This document shows, piece after piece, positions 42,542-51,138 of a stretch of DNA of 51,171 nt; the first letter of the stretch is position 1, and each line of letters starts with the position of its first letter. The translations under genes and the position numbers were made by a program. The notes beneath the pieces were generated by a model. The model was not told the origin of the DNA. It did not search any database and saw nothing but the letters and a program-made list of their open reading frames with translations. Source of the DNA: Candidatus Rickettsiella isopodorum (lineage in GTDB: Bacteria > Pseudomonadota > Gammaproteobacteria > Diplorickettsiales > Diplorickettsiaceae); NCBI RefSeq assembly GCF_001881495.1, contig NZ_LUKY01000028.1, positions 1-51,171 on the forward strand, given 5' to 3'.

Positions 42542-44074
42542 TTACCATAAAAAATAATTGCCAGTAGTTTTGCTTTGTTCAACCATATATTTTACGCTAG
42601 CTTCTAATTCGGAATTACTACAATTTTTGCAGTCTCCTTTTGCAGGCATTTTTTTATACCCCAAAATAGTATGTTCAAATAAAACATCGATATTTTTGGC
42701 AATAATGGGTTGCCAGCGTGCTTTATCTCCTAATATGGGCGCCCCTAATTTCCCATTATCATGGCAGATAGCACAATGTTGTTGGTAAATTTGTTTACCT
42801 ACTTTTAGGCTCAGTGGTTTTTCTTGTACGGGAATGGTTTTGGTCGCCCCCGCTTGATCATTTAAGATGAGATAATCAACGGCTGCTTTTACTGCATCAT
42901 CTGAGCATCCAGTGCAAGTTCCTTTAGGTGGCATGGAATTAAAACCATGAATAGCCCGTTCATAGACAATATTTTTTCCTTGCTTTAAACGTTTTTTCCA
43001 TTCAACGGTATCGCCTAATTTTGGAGCGCCTGCTGCTCCACTGGCATGGCAAACCGCACAATAAGATTCATAAACTTTGCGGCCAGTTTTAGCGGTAATG
43101 GGTCCACTGAATGCAGAATAAGGCACTTGGCTTTTTACTGTTTTTAAATAAACTGCGATGGCATTTAAATCGTGAGTAGATAAATACTTAAGACTATTAC
43201 TATTAACTTCTGCCATGGGTCCTGCTACGACACCGGCATTTCTTAACAGTTTATTTTGTTTAAAGACGGCTCGAATATCATCGATACAAATACCTTTTAA
43301 TCCACTTGAGCTTATATTCGGTGCGTAATAACCTTGGATAAATCCTCCCGTTAGGGAATATTTCTTTTTTTCAGCACCTAACAAATTCAAAGGAGTATGG
43401 CACATTCCGCAGTGACCTAAGCCTTGGACTAAATAAGCCCCACGGTTCCATGACTTCGTATATTGCTTATCTATTTCATAAGCACCAGGACGAAAAAATA
43501 AAATCCGCCATCCTAGTTGCAAAAAACGCCAATTAAATGGCCACATCATTTCATTGGCGTGGTTAGCTTTTTTAACTGGATCTAAACTAAATAGATAGGC
43601 TTTGATCGCTAACAAATCATGCGTATTGATTTTGGTGAAGCTAGCGAAAGGAAATACCGGAAAATAATAACTTCCATTCGGGGCTATACCTTCATGCATG
43701 GCACGGATAAAATCTTTATCATTCCATGTTCCTATTCCTGTGGTTTTATCTGGTGTAATATTGGGCGAATAAATGCTCCCGAAAGGCGTATAAATTCCTA
43801 ATCCTCCAGCAAAAGGTTGGCCTTGGTGTTTTGTATCGGTATGACAAGCGATACAATCACCCGCTTTACTTAAATATTCACCCCGTTTAATCAGTTTGCG
43901 TAATGCAGCATCTTTAGGATAATTAATGGGAGGATAGGGGATATTGAGTTCAGGATTTTTCTTTGTTGGATCAGCATTCGAGTTGGCAAATGCCAAACTA
44001 GATAATAGCAAGGTGGATATAAAAAAAGAATATTTTAAAAAATTATAGAGATATCTTAAGATTATTTTATTCAT
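42542..44074 (-). CDS. Periplasmic tetraheme c-type cytochrome
   Basis: This 510-residue protein has a signal peptide (about 1-30) and four CxxCH heme sites. CIACH lies at 74-78, then CGMCH, CAVCH and CAICH in later domains. The first half resembles the two-heme cytochrome subunit of alcohol/gluconate dehydrogenases (GGLGIYTPFGSIYSPNITPDKTTGIGTWNDKDF). The second half is a tandem pair of c5-like domains, each with CHxxGxxGAPxLGD, then MPxKGxCxxCS. It lies 110 bp upstream of coxB on the same strand, so it probably passes electrons from the bc1 complex to the oxidase. Confidence 0.88.
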   Translation of the reverse strand: MNKIILRYLYNFLKYSFFISTLLLSSLAFANSNADPTKKNPELNIPYPPINYPKDAALRKLIKRGEYLSKAGDCIACHTDTKHQGQPFAGGLGIYTPFGSIYSPNITPDKTTGIGTWNDKDFIRAMHEGIAPNGSYYFPVFPFASFTKINTHDLLAIKAYLFSLDPVKKANHANEMMWPFNWRFLQLGWRILFFRPGAYEIDKQYTKSWNRGAYLVQGLGHCGMCHTPLNLLGAEKKKYSLTGGFIQGYYAPNISSSGLKGICIDDIRAVFKQNKLLRNAGVVAGPMAEVNSNSLKYLSTHDLNAIAVYLKTVKSQVPYSAFSGPITAKTGRKVYESYCAVCHASGAAGAPKLGDTVEWKKRLKQGKNIVYERAIHGFNSMPPKGTCTGCSDDAVKAAVDYLILNDQAGATKTIPVQEKPLSLKVGKQIYQQHCAICHDNGKLGAPILGDKARWQPIIAKNIDVLFEHTILGYKKMPAKGDCKNCSNSELEASVKYMVEQSKTTGNYFLW

Positions 44075-44382
44075 AGTCCTTTACGAATCCAATCTTTTTT
44101 AGATATGTTACAACCCTGCACTCGATTTTATGAGCTATTTTCGATCAATTTACGTGACCAAAAACCCAGGGCAAAGGTCTCAGCAACTATCTAATGACTT
44201 ATCATTCGTTATAATGCCATAGTCATCGTTTATTTTTAAGTATTATTGTATTTATTCCATTCTTTGTTAGATACACTATCTTAATTTTAAAGCAATCTAT
44301 TTATTTATAGATAATATAAACTATTTAGTGGAGTGACGGATAACTTTCTTCCTATTGAACGCATGTTAGAAGATGTCTTTAA
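44075..44382. other. 308-bp intergenic region between divergent cytochrome and tsaC genes
   Basis: I see no gene in this stretch. It must carry the promoter of the cytochrome/cox operon (minus) and that of tsaC (plus). A TATAAT occurs near 44.21 kb on the plus strand, but without a clear -35 partner. No strong hairpin or repeat is evident. Confidence 0.5.
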
Positions 44383-45303
44383 ATGACTATAGATGAACTC
44401 ACTAAGGCTATTAAGCTTTTAAAGGCGGGAAAACTAATTGTTTTTCCTACTGAAACAGTCTATGCCTTAGCAGGTGATGCGAGAAATTTAACCGCGGTTC
44501 AGAAAATTTTCGCGCTAAAGCAACGTCCTTTAAATCAACCTTTAAGCGTTTTATTGGCGAAAGAACATCCCCTGGATAGATGGGCCAGAGACATTCCTAA
44601 GGTTGCAGAAAAGTTAGCTGATCATTTTTGGCCGGGTCCTTTGACACTTATTTTAAATAAAGAAAAATCAGTTTTGCCTGAATTAACCGGTGGGCAAGAT
44701 AAAATAGGTTTACGCGTGCCGGATCATCCTATTGCGCAAGCGATATTAAATTCTTTTGCCAGCGGAGTCGCAGCGCCTTCTGCGAATCGCTCCACTCATC
44801 TTAGTCCTACCTTAATTGCACATGTACAGCAAGAATTTGAACATAAACTCGAACTTATTATTAATGGTGGACCTTGTTCTATTGGGATTGAATCAACGAT
44901 TATTGATGTGACTTTTGACGTTCCGCGAATACTTAGATTAGGCGCTCTCCCGTTAGAACAAATAGAATCTATCACTCCCTACGAGATTGGGGAATCCATA
45001 TTATCTCATCGTTTTTCTAAAAAGCCTTTGATAGAGCAAGTTTCTAAACAAGAATTAGATCGTATCATCGATAGTTATTTAAATCAGCATAAGCTATTAA
45101 CCGTGTTTGGATTAGGTCCAGTAAAGAAAAAACATAAAGACTTAACTTGGATTCGTATGCCGAATGTGGCTAGTCAATATGGGCAGAGGCTATATCAATA
45201 TTTGCATGAAGCGGAACAACAGAGTGATAAAATTTTGGTGGAATCTGTACCAAAGCTCAAGGCCTGGGCCGGGATCCAATTGATATTAGATAAATATTCT
45301 TAA
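44383..45303 (+). CDS. tsaC: L-threonylcarbamoyladenylate synthase, Sua5 type
   Basis: This 306-residue enzyme makes threonylcarbamoyl-AMP from Thr, bicarbonate and ATP for t6A37 tRNA modification. The YrdC domain has VFPTETVYALAGDA (about 20-33), KIFALKQRPLNQPLSVLL, with the KxR substrate loop, KIGLRVPDHPIAQ and APSANRSTHLSPT. ILRLGALPLEQI closes the domain. The extra C-terminal part of about 100 residues marks it as Sua5 type rather than the short TsaC type. The Shine-Dalgarno is poor. It has no operon partner upstream. Confidence 0.93.
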   Translation: MTIDELTKAIKLLKAGKLIVFPTETVYALAGDARNLTAVQKIFALKQRPLNQPLSVLLAKEHPLDRWARDIPKVAEKLADHFWPGPLTLILNKEKSVLPELTGGQDKIGLRVPDHPIAQAILNSFASGVAAPSANRSTHLSPTLIAHVQQEFEHKLELIINGGPCSIGIESTIIDVTFDVPRILRLGALPLEQIESITPYEIGESILSHRFSKKPLIEQVSKQELDRIIDSYLNQHKLLTVFGLGPVKKKHKDLTWIRMPNVASQYGQRLYQYLHEAEQQSDKILVESVPKLKAWAGIQLILDKYS

Positions 45304-45404
45304 AAGAAATGAGTCGCTCATCGTAAACTAAAGCAAGGTTCTGTCACAACATGGATTTTTTTATAAAATTAGACTAAATTAAAAACATTTATAGGTAGAT
45401 ACGT

Positions 45405-45557
45405 ATGTTAGCGCTATTCTTTTTCTATAGTCTTTGTGTGCTTTTTGCCTGGTGCAAGGAGCGAAGGCTCGCTATAGGTTTATTTATAGTCTTTTTATTA
45501 CTAACAACGTTTATGTTTATTCATCATATGACTGATCATTTATCTCTGCAATTTTAG
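45405..45557 (+). CDS. Small two-helix membrane protein, DUF5993-like
   Basis: This is a 50-residue frame from ATG at 45405 to TAG at 45555-45557. Helix 1 is LALFFFYSLCVLFAW, the short basic loop is CKERRLA, helix 2 is IGLFIVFLLLTTFMFI, and the tail is HHMTDHLSLQF. The HH.TD.L.L tail and size fit my memory of DUF5993 proteins, which occur next to dsbB. AGGTAG lies upstream, and dsbB starts 11 bases after the stop, so they form an operon. Its function is unknown; a link to DsbB in the membrane is inferred. Confidence 0.75.
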   Translation: MLALFFFYSLCVLFAWCKERRLAIGLFIVFLLLTTFMFIHHMTDHLSLQF

Positions 45558-45568
45558 GGATAATTAGT

Positions 45569-46153
45569 ATGCACTCTTCTAAAATAGCCAAAATTATTAA
45601 GATCCTCAATGCGATAGATGCTCTAGGTTTAGTTTTTTTGCTATTGATCGCGTTTATTTTACAAATAGGCTTTCACGAATTACCTTGCCCTTTATGTCTC
45701 CTGCAACGGCTTGGTGTGTTGGCAATAGCATTTGGTTTTTTGCTGAATGTACAATTTAAAATACGTCCAGCCCATTATGCGCTTTCTTTATTATCGGCCA
45801 TATTGACAGCGTCTATTAGTGTACGCCAAATTTTTCTTCATGTAATTCCAGGTGATACGGGTTATGGGCTTCCTTTATTTGGTTTACACCTCTATACCTG
45901 GGTATTTCTGCTGTGCGTAGGCGTGATTATTTATATCTCCATTATTTTTAGTATTTCACCTCAATATGAATATGATGAACCCTCCAAAACAAAGGGAATG
46001 CAGTTTTTAACCCATATGGCGTTTGCGCTTGTTTTTCTTTTAGCCATTTTAAATGGAATTTCTACCTATTTTGAATGTGGGTTAAAAGCTTGTCCAGACA
46101 ATCCTGTCAAATATGAGATTCAATTAGTTGCATCTCATTCTCGCCATACTTAA
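45569..46153 (+). CDS. dsbB: DsbB-family disulfide bond formation protein
   Basis: This 194-residue inner-membrane protein has about five hydrophobic segments. The redox pair CPLC (C40, C43) sits after the first helix in ELPCPLCLLQRLG, exactly as in DsbB, where it passes electrons from DsbA to quinone. In E. coli the second pair is C104/C130, in the second periplasmic loop. Here the only other suitable pair, CGLKAC (C170, C175), is near the C-terminus after an extra helix, so the geometry differs. It lies 11 bases behind a DUF5993-like gene and upstream of oxyR, which suggests a redox-themed neighbourhood. Confidence 0.88.
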   Translation: MHSSKIAKIIKILNAIDALGLVFLLLIAFILQIGFHELPCPLCLLQRLGVLAIAFGFLLNVQFKIRPAHYALSLLSAILTASISVRQIFLHVIPGDTGYGLPLFGLHLYTWVFLLCVGVIIYISIIFSISPQYEYDEPSKTKGMQFLTHMAFALVFLLAILNGISTYFECGLKACPDNPVKYEIQLVASHSRHT

Positions 46154-46213
46154 TTTTTGTTTTAACATGGCTAAAAAACGATAAAAATTAGCTTTGTTTA
46201 TTCTCGAGGAAGT

Positions 46214-47149
46214 ATGAATCTCAAAGATCTTAAATATTTATTAGCTTTAGCAGAATACCGTCATTTTGGAAGGGCTGCTAAAGCGTGTTCGGTTAGTCAA
46301 CCAACCCTAAGTATACAATTGAAAAAATTAGAGCACGCTTTAGGCGTACAGTTATTTGAGCGCGGACAAAAAAGGGTATTAATTACCGCAGTAGGGATGC
46401 GTATTGTGGAGCAAGCAAAGCAGGTACTCAGTGCTATGCGCGAGCTTGAGAGATTAGCCAAATTAGCTAAGGATCCATTTTCAGCAGAATTACGCTTGGG
46501 ACTAATTCCTAGTTTAGGGCCTTATTTACTCCCGCATATTTTACCTATTATCAAACAACAATTAACTAAACTTTCGCTATATTTATATGAAGATAAAACG
46601 GATTTACTTCTGACGCAATTAAATCAAGGGGTGTTAGATGCCATAATATTAGCATTACCGGTTCCACATAAAGGCATGCAGTGTAAAACTTTATTCAAAG
46701 AACCTTTCTTTTTGACTATGCCAGCATCGTATTCTTCACATTATTCTAAAGAATTACATTTAAAAGACTTAAAGGATGAAAATCTTCTTTTATTAGAAGA
46801 AGGTCATTGTCTCAGAGATCAAGCATTAGAGGTGTGTCGTAAAAAAACTAACCTTAAAGAAAAGATGAATTATCGGGCAACCAGTTTAGAAACTTTGCGA
46901 CATATGGTGGGAAGTGGGGCAGGAATTACTTTACTTCCTTTATTAGCTTTAGAAGAGCATTCTTTGATAATTAATAAGCCTTTTTCTGCTCCTAGACCTG
47001 AGCGAAAAATTGGAATGTTATGGCGTAAAGAAAGCGCTTTGGAGCCTTGTTGCAAAAAGATAGCCACACTCATTGAAACTACGATTCCTGATGTTTTAGC
47101 TGATTTAGAAAAAAAACTGGATTCAGCTAAATACACTCACAACACTTGA
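46214..47149 (+). CDS. oxyR: Hydrogen-peroxide-sensing LysR-type regulator OxyR
   Basis: This 311-residue LysR-family protein has an N-terminal winged helix-turn-helix (MNLKDLKYLLALAEYRHFGRAAKACSVSQPTLSIQLKKLE) and a peroxide-sensing domain. The two reactive Cys fall at C199 and C208 in LLEEGHCLRDQALEVC, the same numbering as E. coli OxyR, so the sensor is intact. It activates antioxidant genes when the disulfide forms. The last codons, encoding YTHNT, and the TGA lie inside a copy of the dispersed palindromic element, so the C-terminus appears remodelled by it. It is convergent with rho. Confidence 0.96.
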   Translation: MNLKDLKYLLALAEYRHFGRAAKACSVSQPTLSIQLKKLEHALGVQLFERGQKRVLITAVGMRIVEQAKQVLSAMRELERLAKLAKDPFSAELRLGLIPSLGPYLLPHILPIIKQQLTKLSLYLYEDKTDLLLTQLNQGVLDAIILALPVPHKGMQCKTLFKEPFFLTMPASYSSHYSKELHLKDLKDENLLLLEEGHCLRDQALEVCRKKTNLKEKMNYRATSLETLRHMVGSGAGITLLPLLALEEHSLIINKPFSAPRPERKIGMLWRKESALEPCCKKIATLIETTIPDVLADLEKKLDSAKYTHNT

Positions 47150-47222
47150 ATTTTTGTCTGTGTTGCCGTTCAATTTGAATCCTCTTCGCGGCTACTTGCC
47201 AAAAATTCACACTGTGAGTATA
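47132..47222 (+). repeat. Dispersed palindromic element, copy C (shortened)
   Basis: This is a 91-bp copy in plus orientation. ACACTTGAATTTTTGTCTGTGTTGCCGTTCAA matches the start of copy A, and GCTACTTGCCAAAAATTCACACTGTGAGTATA its end. About 30 central bases are lost. It begins inside the oxyR coding region and supplies its stop, then fills most of the gap to the convergent rho 3' end. Confidence 0.8.
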
Positions 47223-47250
47223 ACTTTAACCTTTGTATTTGAAGAAAAAA

Positions 47251-48507
47251 TTACTTTTTCATAGAGTCAAAAAATTCATCATTGGTTTTGGTGTTTTTTA
47301 AGCGTTCAATTAAGAACTCCATGGCGGTTACTTCATCCATGGATTGTAAAATTTTACGTAATATCCACATTTTTTGTAATACATCAGGTTTAGCTAGTAA
47401 CTCTTCACGTCGAGTACCCGATCGATTTAAGTGGATAGCAGGATAAATACGTTTTTCAGCTATTCTTCTATCAAGATGAATTTCCATATTTCCGGTTCCT
47501 TTAAATTCTTCATAGATAACATCATCCATTTTTGAGCCGGTATCAACCAGCGCGGTTGCGATGATGGTTAAACTACCCCCTTCTTCAATATTACGCGCAG
47601 CGCCAAAAAAACGTTTTGGTCGTTGTAGTGCATTCGCATCGACACCACCTGTTAATACCTTTCCAGAGGAAGGAATAACAGTATTATAAGCACGCGCTAA
47701 GCGGGTGATAGAGTCTAATAAAATAACGACATCCTTTTTGTGTTCGATCAAGCGTTTCGCTTTTTCAATCACAATTTCTGCGACTTGTACATGGCGAGTT
47801 GCAGGTTCATCAAAGGTACTTGCAATGACTTCACCACGAACAGAACGTCGCATATCGGTTACTTCTTCAGGACGCTCGTCAATTAATAAAACGATCAAGT
47901 AGCATTCTGGACAATTATGCGAAATCGATTGTGCGATATTCTGCATCATCATCGTTTTACCGGCCTTTGGAGGGGACACAATTAAACCACGTTGACCTTT
48001 CCCAGTCGGAGCGACTAAATCAATAATTCTAGCAGTAATGTCTTCTGTGCTACCGTTTCCGCGTTCGAGCGTAACTCGTTCGTCAGGGAATAAAGGGGTT
48101 AAGTTTTCAAATAAAACTCGATTTTTAGCATTTTCAGGCGCATCAAAATTAATTTCGCTTACTTTAAGTAAAGCAAAATAACGTTCAGATTCTTTAGGGG
48201 GACGAATTTTTCCTGAAACCGTGTCGCCAGTATGAAGATTAAAGCGTCGAATTTGACTAGGAGAAACATAAATATCATCAGGTCCGGCAAGGTACGAACC
48301 TTCTGCAGAACGTAAAAAGCCAAATCCATCCGGTAATATTTCTAATACGCCGTCTCCATAGATATCTTCTCCTCTTTTTGCTAGTGCTTTAAGGATAGAA
48401 AAGATCATATCTTTTTTATGCAGGCGGCCCAGACCATCTATTTTTAATTCTTCAGCAATGGCAACCAATTCGGCTGGGGAGTTTTTCTTGAGTTCAGTTA
48501 AATTCAT
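47251..48507 (-). CDS. rho: Transcription termination factor Rho
   Basis: This 418-residue hexameric RNA helicase has an N-terminal domain ([21 protein letters not shown]), then an RNA-binding OSB fold with [30 protein letters not shown]. The Walker A loop [15 protein letters not shown] and Walker [14 protein letters not shown] are present. The Q- and R-loop region includes [23 protein letters not shown]. Length and motifs are standard. It lies downstream of trxA, a common order, with a 276-bp leader between. Confidence 0.98.
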   Translation of the reverse strand: MNLTELKKNSPAELVAIAEELKIDGLGRLHKKDMIFSILKALAKRGEDIYGDGVLEILPDGFGFLRSAEGSYLAGPDDIYVSPSQIRRFNLHTGDTVSGKIRPPKESERYFALLKVSEINFDAPENAKNRVLFENLTPLFPDERVTLERGNGSTEDITARIIDLVAPTGKGQRGLIVSPPKAGKTMMMQNIAQSISHNCPECYLIVLLIDERPEEVTDMRRSVRGEVIASTFDEPATRHVQVAEIVIEKAKRLIEHKKDVVILLDSITRLARAYNTVIPSSGKVLTGGVDANALQRPKRFFGAARNIEEGGSLTIIATALVDTGSKMDDVIYEEFKGTGNMEIHLDRRIAEKRIYPAIHLNRSGTRREELLAKPDVLQKMWILRKILQSMDEVTAMEFLIERLKNTKTNDEFFDSMKK

Positions 48508-48783
48508 AGTATTGTTTCTTTCATAAAAGGAAATGTAAAAAATTGAGTGAGTATTAAGTATTTAATTGGAATATTAATATTAAGAATGAGTATCAAGAAT
48601 TTAGAGAGTGTTAAAAATTCATTTTATAATTTTATATCCGAGTAGAGATACAAATAGTGCCCTACGCATAGTTAAACAAATGATGCGAAAAAAGTTACCT
48701 GAAATCCCCAAAACAGTGTTAGTGCCAATAGTACTTATCTTAAGGCCATCCTACTTAGAAAAATACATTAAAGAGTACATTGG

Positions 48784-49119
48784 TTAAGCAAGATGTTTAT
48801 CTAAAAATGCTTCTAACTGTGATTTCGATAAGGCGCCGACTTTAGTTTCTAGCGCTTTTCCATCTTTAAAGAGGATTAATGTAGGAATACCACGCACACC
48901 ATATTTTGCCGGGGTATTAGGGTTCTCGTCAACATTTAATTTCCCAATTTTTATTTTTCCATGATACTTTTGGGCAAGCTCCTCTAAAATAGGGGTAATC
49001 ATTTTGCAGGGGCCACACCATTCTGCCCAAAAATCAACGAGTACAGGTTGGGAATCAACTTGTAATACTTCTTTTTCAAAGGAAGCATCGTTAAGAGTAA
49101 TAGTGGATGAGTTATTCAT
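48784..49119 (-). CDS. trxA: Thioredoxin 1
   Basis: This 111-residue cytoplasmic disulfide reductase has the active site [10 protein letters not shown] (C35, C38), followed by [25 protein letters not shown]. The cis-Pro loop is [11 protein letters not shown]. All are canonical. AGG lies upstream at suitable distance. A TATAAT for its promoter (49158-49163 on the minus strand) overlaps the end of repeat copy D. The region between trxA and rho (48508-48783) holds no other gene. Confidence 0.97.
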   Translation of the reverse strand: MNNSSTITLNDASFEKEVLQVDSQPVLVDFWAEWCGPCKMITPILEELAQKYHGKIKIGKLNVDENPNTPAKYGVRGIPTLILFKDGKALETKVGALSKSQLEAFLDKHLA

Positions 49120-49159
49120 GGTAGTAACCTATTTGACCTCAAAAAAATGGTTGACAAAT

Positions 49160-49281
49160 TATACTCATGCAAATGAGTTTTTTGGGACGGGACCGCATAG
49201 TGAAGCAACCGGAGTGTATATAATATACAAGATTGCGAATTGATCGGCAACGTAGTCAAAAATTCAAGTGCGAAGCGTATA
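49160..49281 (-). repeat. Dispersed palindromic element, copy D
   Basis: This 122-bp copy is read on the minus strand. It starts TATACGCTTCGCACTTGAAT immediately after the hpt stop and ends with TGCATGAGTATAAT in front of trxA. The core GTATATTATATACACTCCGGTTGCTTC is close to that of copy B. The last bases create a -10-like TATAAT for trxA. Confidence 0.85.
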
Positions 49282-49848
49282 TTATTCATGCTCAGGGGCG
49301 ACAACGTAAATACCAGGAGCATTCCGTAAGTAACCGTTATAGTCCATTCCATACCCAAAAACAAAACCATGATCCATAGTAATAGCGGTAAAATCTGCCG
49401 AGGTTGTTCCTCCCGGTAAACGGTCCGCTTTTTGTTTATCGAGTAAGACGGCAGTATATACTGTCTGTGCCCCCTGTTCATGACAATAATCAACGATGGC
49501 AGCTAATGTCAAGCCACCATCTAGAATATCTTCAATAATCAATATATTACGACCTTTGAGAGATACACGCGGTTTAGCTATCCAGAGTATTTCAGCTTGC
49601 CCAACGGTTTCCTGTGAATAGCGTGTAGCATGAACATAGTCGAGTTCTAATGGAAAATCTAGGCGTGGAAGTAAGTTTCCTGCTGGAATAAGACCTCCAA
49701 TCATAACACATAAGACGACGGGATTGCTTTCACTTAATTTATCGCTAATGGCCTTAGCCATGTTATCTAAACCTTTTTCGATTTCTTCTTTAGTAAAAAG
49801 ACGAGTCGCTTTTCTTTCGACTTCTTGTATATGACTTGGAATTAACAT
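49282..49848 (-). CDS. hpt: Purine (hypoxanthine/guanine) phosphoribosyltransferase
   Basis: This 188-residue type I phosphoribosyltransferase salvages hypoxanthine and/or guanine with PRPP. The PRPP-binding signature is NILIIEDILDGGLTLAAIVDYC. LCVMIGGLIPAGNLLPRLDFPLELDYVHATRY and later DFTAITMDHGFVFGYGMDYNGYLRN fit the HPRT family. The exact base preference is not certain. It lies nine bases after nagZ on the same strand, so they are co-transcribed. The stop TAA is joined to repeat copy D. Confidence 0.93.
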   Translation of the reverse strand: MLIPSHIQEVERKATRLFTKEEIEKGLDNMAKAISDKLSESNPVVLCVMIGGLIPAGNLLPRLDFPLELDYVHATRYSQETVGQAEILWIAKPRVSLKGRNILIIEDILDGGLTLAAIVDYCHEQGAQTVYTAVLLDKQKADRLPGGTTSADFTAITMDHGFVFGYGMDYNGYLRNAPGIYVVAPEHE

Positions 49849-49857
49849 GAATGCATC

Positions 49858-50883
49858 CTAATGTTCGAATAGAGGTTTTAATAGGTTAACCGCACTACGC
49901 CAGGCGTCAGTTTGCTGTAGAGCAGGGAGGGTTAGTGTGCGACGAGGAAATAATTTTTGCAAGTGCTGGGAATTATAAAGTTTAATGAGTTCAGGAGAGT
50001 GCGCTAAATTTTCCAAAGCTAAAATAGCATCTTTTCGGCAATTACAAACTAATAATGCATCGCATCCGGCTTGTAAAGCCAGTCGTATACGTTCTGAGAT
50101 AGTTCCCATATGTTGTACTGCTTTCATTGATAAATCATCCGTAAAGATTGCACCCGTAAAATTTAATTGTTTACGCAAAATAGATTGCAACCAATAGGGA
50201 GAAAAACCACAGGGTAACGGATCAACCTGATTGTAGACGATATGTGAAGCCATTATGCCATCTAGATAGGGACTTAATTGAGCAAAAGGAATTAAGTCCT
50301 GTGCTTCAATAGTTTGATAGTCTCTATCATCTACGGTGAAGTGCGTGTGAGTATCCGCACTGACAGAACCATGTCCAGGAAAGTGTTTGCCTACAGAACA
50401 CATGCCCGCACGATGCATCCCTGTGATGACGGCACGCCCTAATTTAGTCACAATAGTAGGATCACTATGTAATGCACGTAAACCTATGACTTGATTTAAA
50501 TTATTATTTAAATCTAAAACGGGTGCAAAACTAAGATCAATACCTACTGCCAGTAATTCACTGGCTAATAACCAGGCATGGGTTTCTGCGAGCTGAATAG
50601 CTTCCTCAGGTTTTTGGTCGTAACGAGCGCCAATTAATCCTAAAGCGGGCAGTCGCGTAAATTCTTCTTGAAAACGTTGAACTCTTCCCCCTTCTTGATC
50701 AACCGTTAATAAAAGTCGTTGTTTACTGTGTAAATGAATTTGCGAAATTAAGTGCTGCAGTTGAGAAATTGATTCAAAGTTACGTTGAAAGAAAATAATT
50801 CCACCCACTTGAGGATGCTTTATTATTTCACGCTCTTCAGAAGTGAGCTCTAAACCTGTTAGATCCAGTATAATAGGTCCCAT
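49858..50883 (-). CDS. nagZ: Beta-N-acetylhexosaminidase NagZ
   Basis: This 341-residue, family GH3 cytoplasmic enzyme removes GlcNAc from anhydromuropeptides in peptidoglycan recycling. GGIIFFQRNFES and LLTVDQEGGRVQRFQEEFTRLP are at the N-terminus. The family signature is CSVGKHFPGHGSVSADTHTHFTVDDR, whose His on the mobile loop is the general acid/base. TDDLSMKAVQ gives the catalytic Asp nucleophile. All are intact. It is the first gene of a nagZ-hpt unit, 9 bp apart. Confidence 0.97.
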   Translation of the reverse strand: MGPIILDLTGLELTSEEREIIKHPQVGGIIFFQRNFESISQLQHLISQIHLHSKQRLLLTVDQEGGRVQRFQEEFTRLPALGLIGARYDQKPEEAIQLAETHAWLLASELLAVGIDLSFAPVLDLNNNLNQVIGLRALHSDPTIVTKLGRAVITGMHRAGMCSVGKHFPGHGSVSADTHTHFTVDDRDYQTIEAQDLIPFAQLSPYLDGIMASHIVYNQVDPLPCGFSPYWLQSILRKQLNFTGAIFTDDLSMKAVQHMGTISERIRLALQAGCDALLVCNCRKDAILALENLAHSPELIKLYNSQHLQKLFPRRTLTLPALQQTDAWRSAVNLLKPLFEH

Positions 50884-51110
50884 AAAGTTCTCTTAATGTA
50901 AATTGTACAAATAGTTAAAAAAACATTAGTTCTTAATAGTAATCACTAATTATAACATCGATTAATTGGTAATTAATGAACGACTCGATTGCTATTAAAA
51001 ATGAATGAAATGCTGGATTTAATAGATTGTAATTGTCTATGTAAGATAAACTAAGTAAAAATTGAAAAGGACAACACCTGGCCGGATTATTTTTTTAATT
51101 AACATTCCGC

Positions 51111-51138
51111 TTGACAGAAAAGATGTATGAGGTAGAAT
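51111..51138 (+). promoter_or_regulatory. Strong sigma70 promoter pointing out of the window
   Basis: A perfect -35 TTGACA (51111-51116) and a -10 TAGAAT (51133-51138) are separated by 16 bases, followed by a GC-containing start region (TCGCGAGC). The surrounding 280 bases hold no gene. The strength suggests a stable RNA or ribosomal gene beyond the right edge. Confidence 0.6.
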
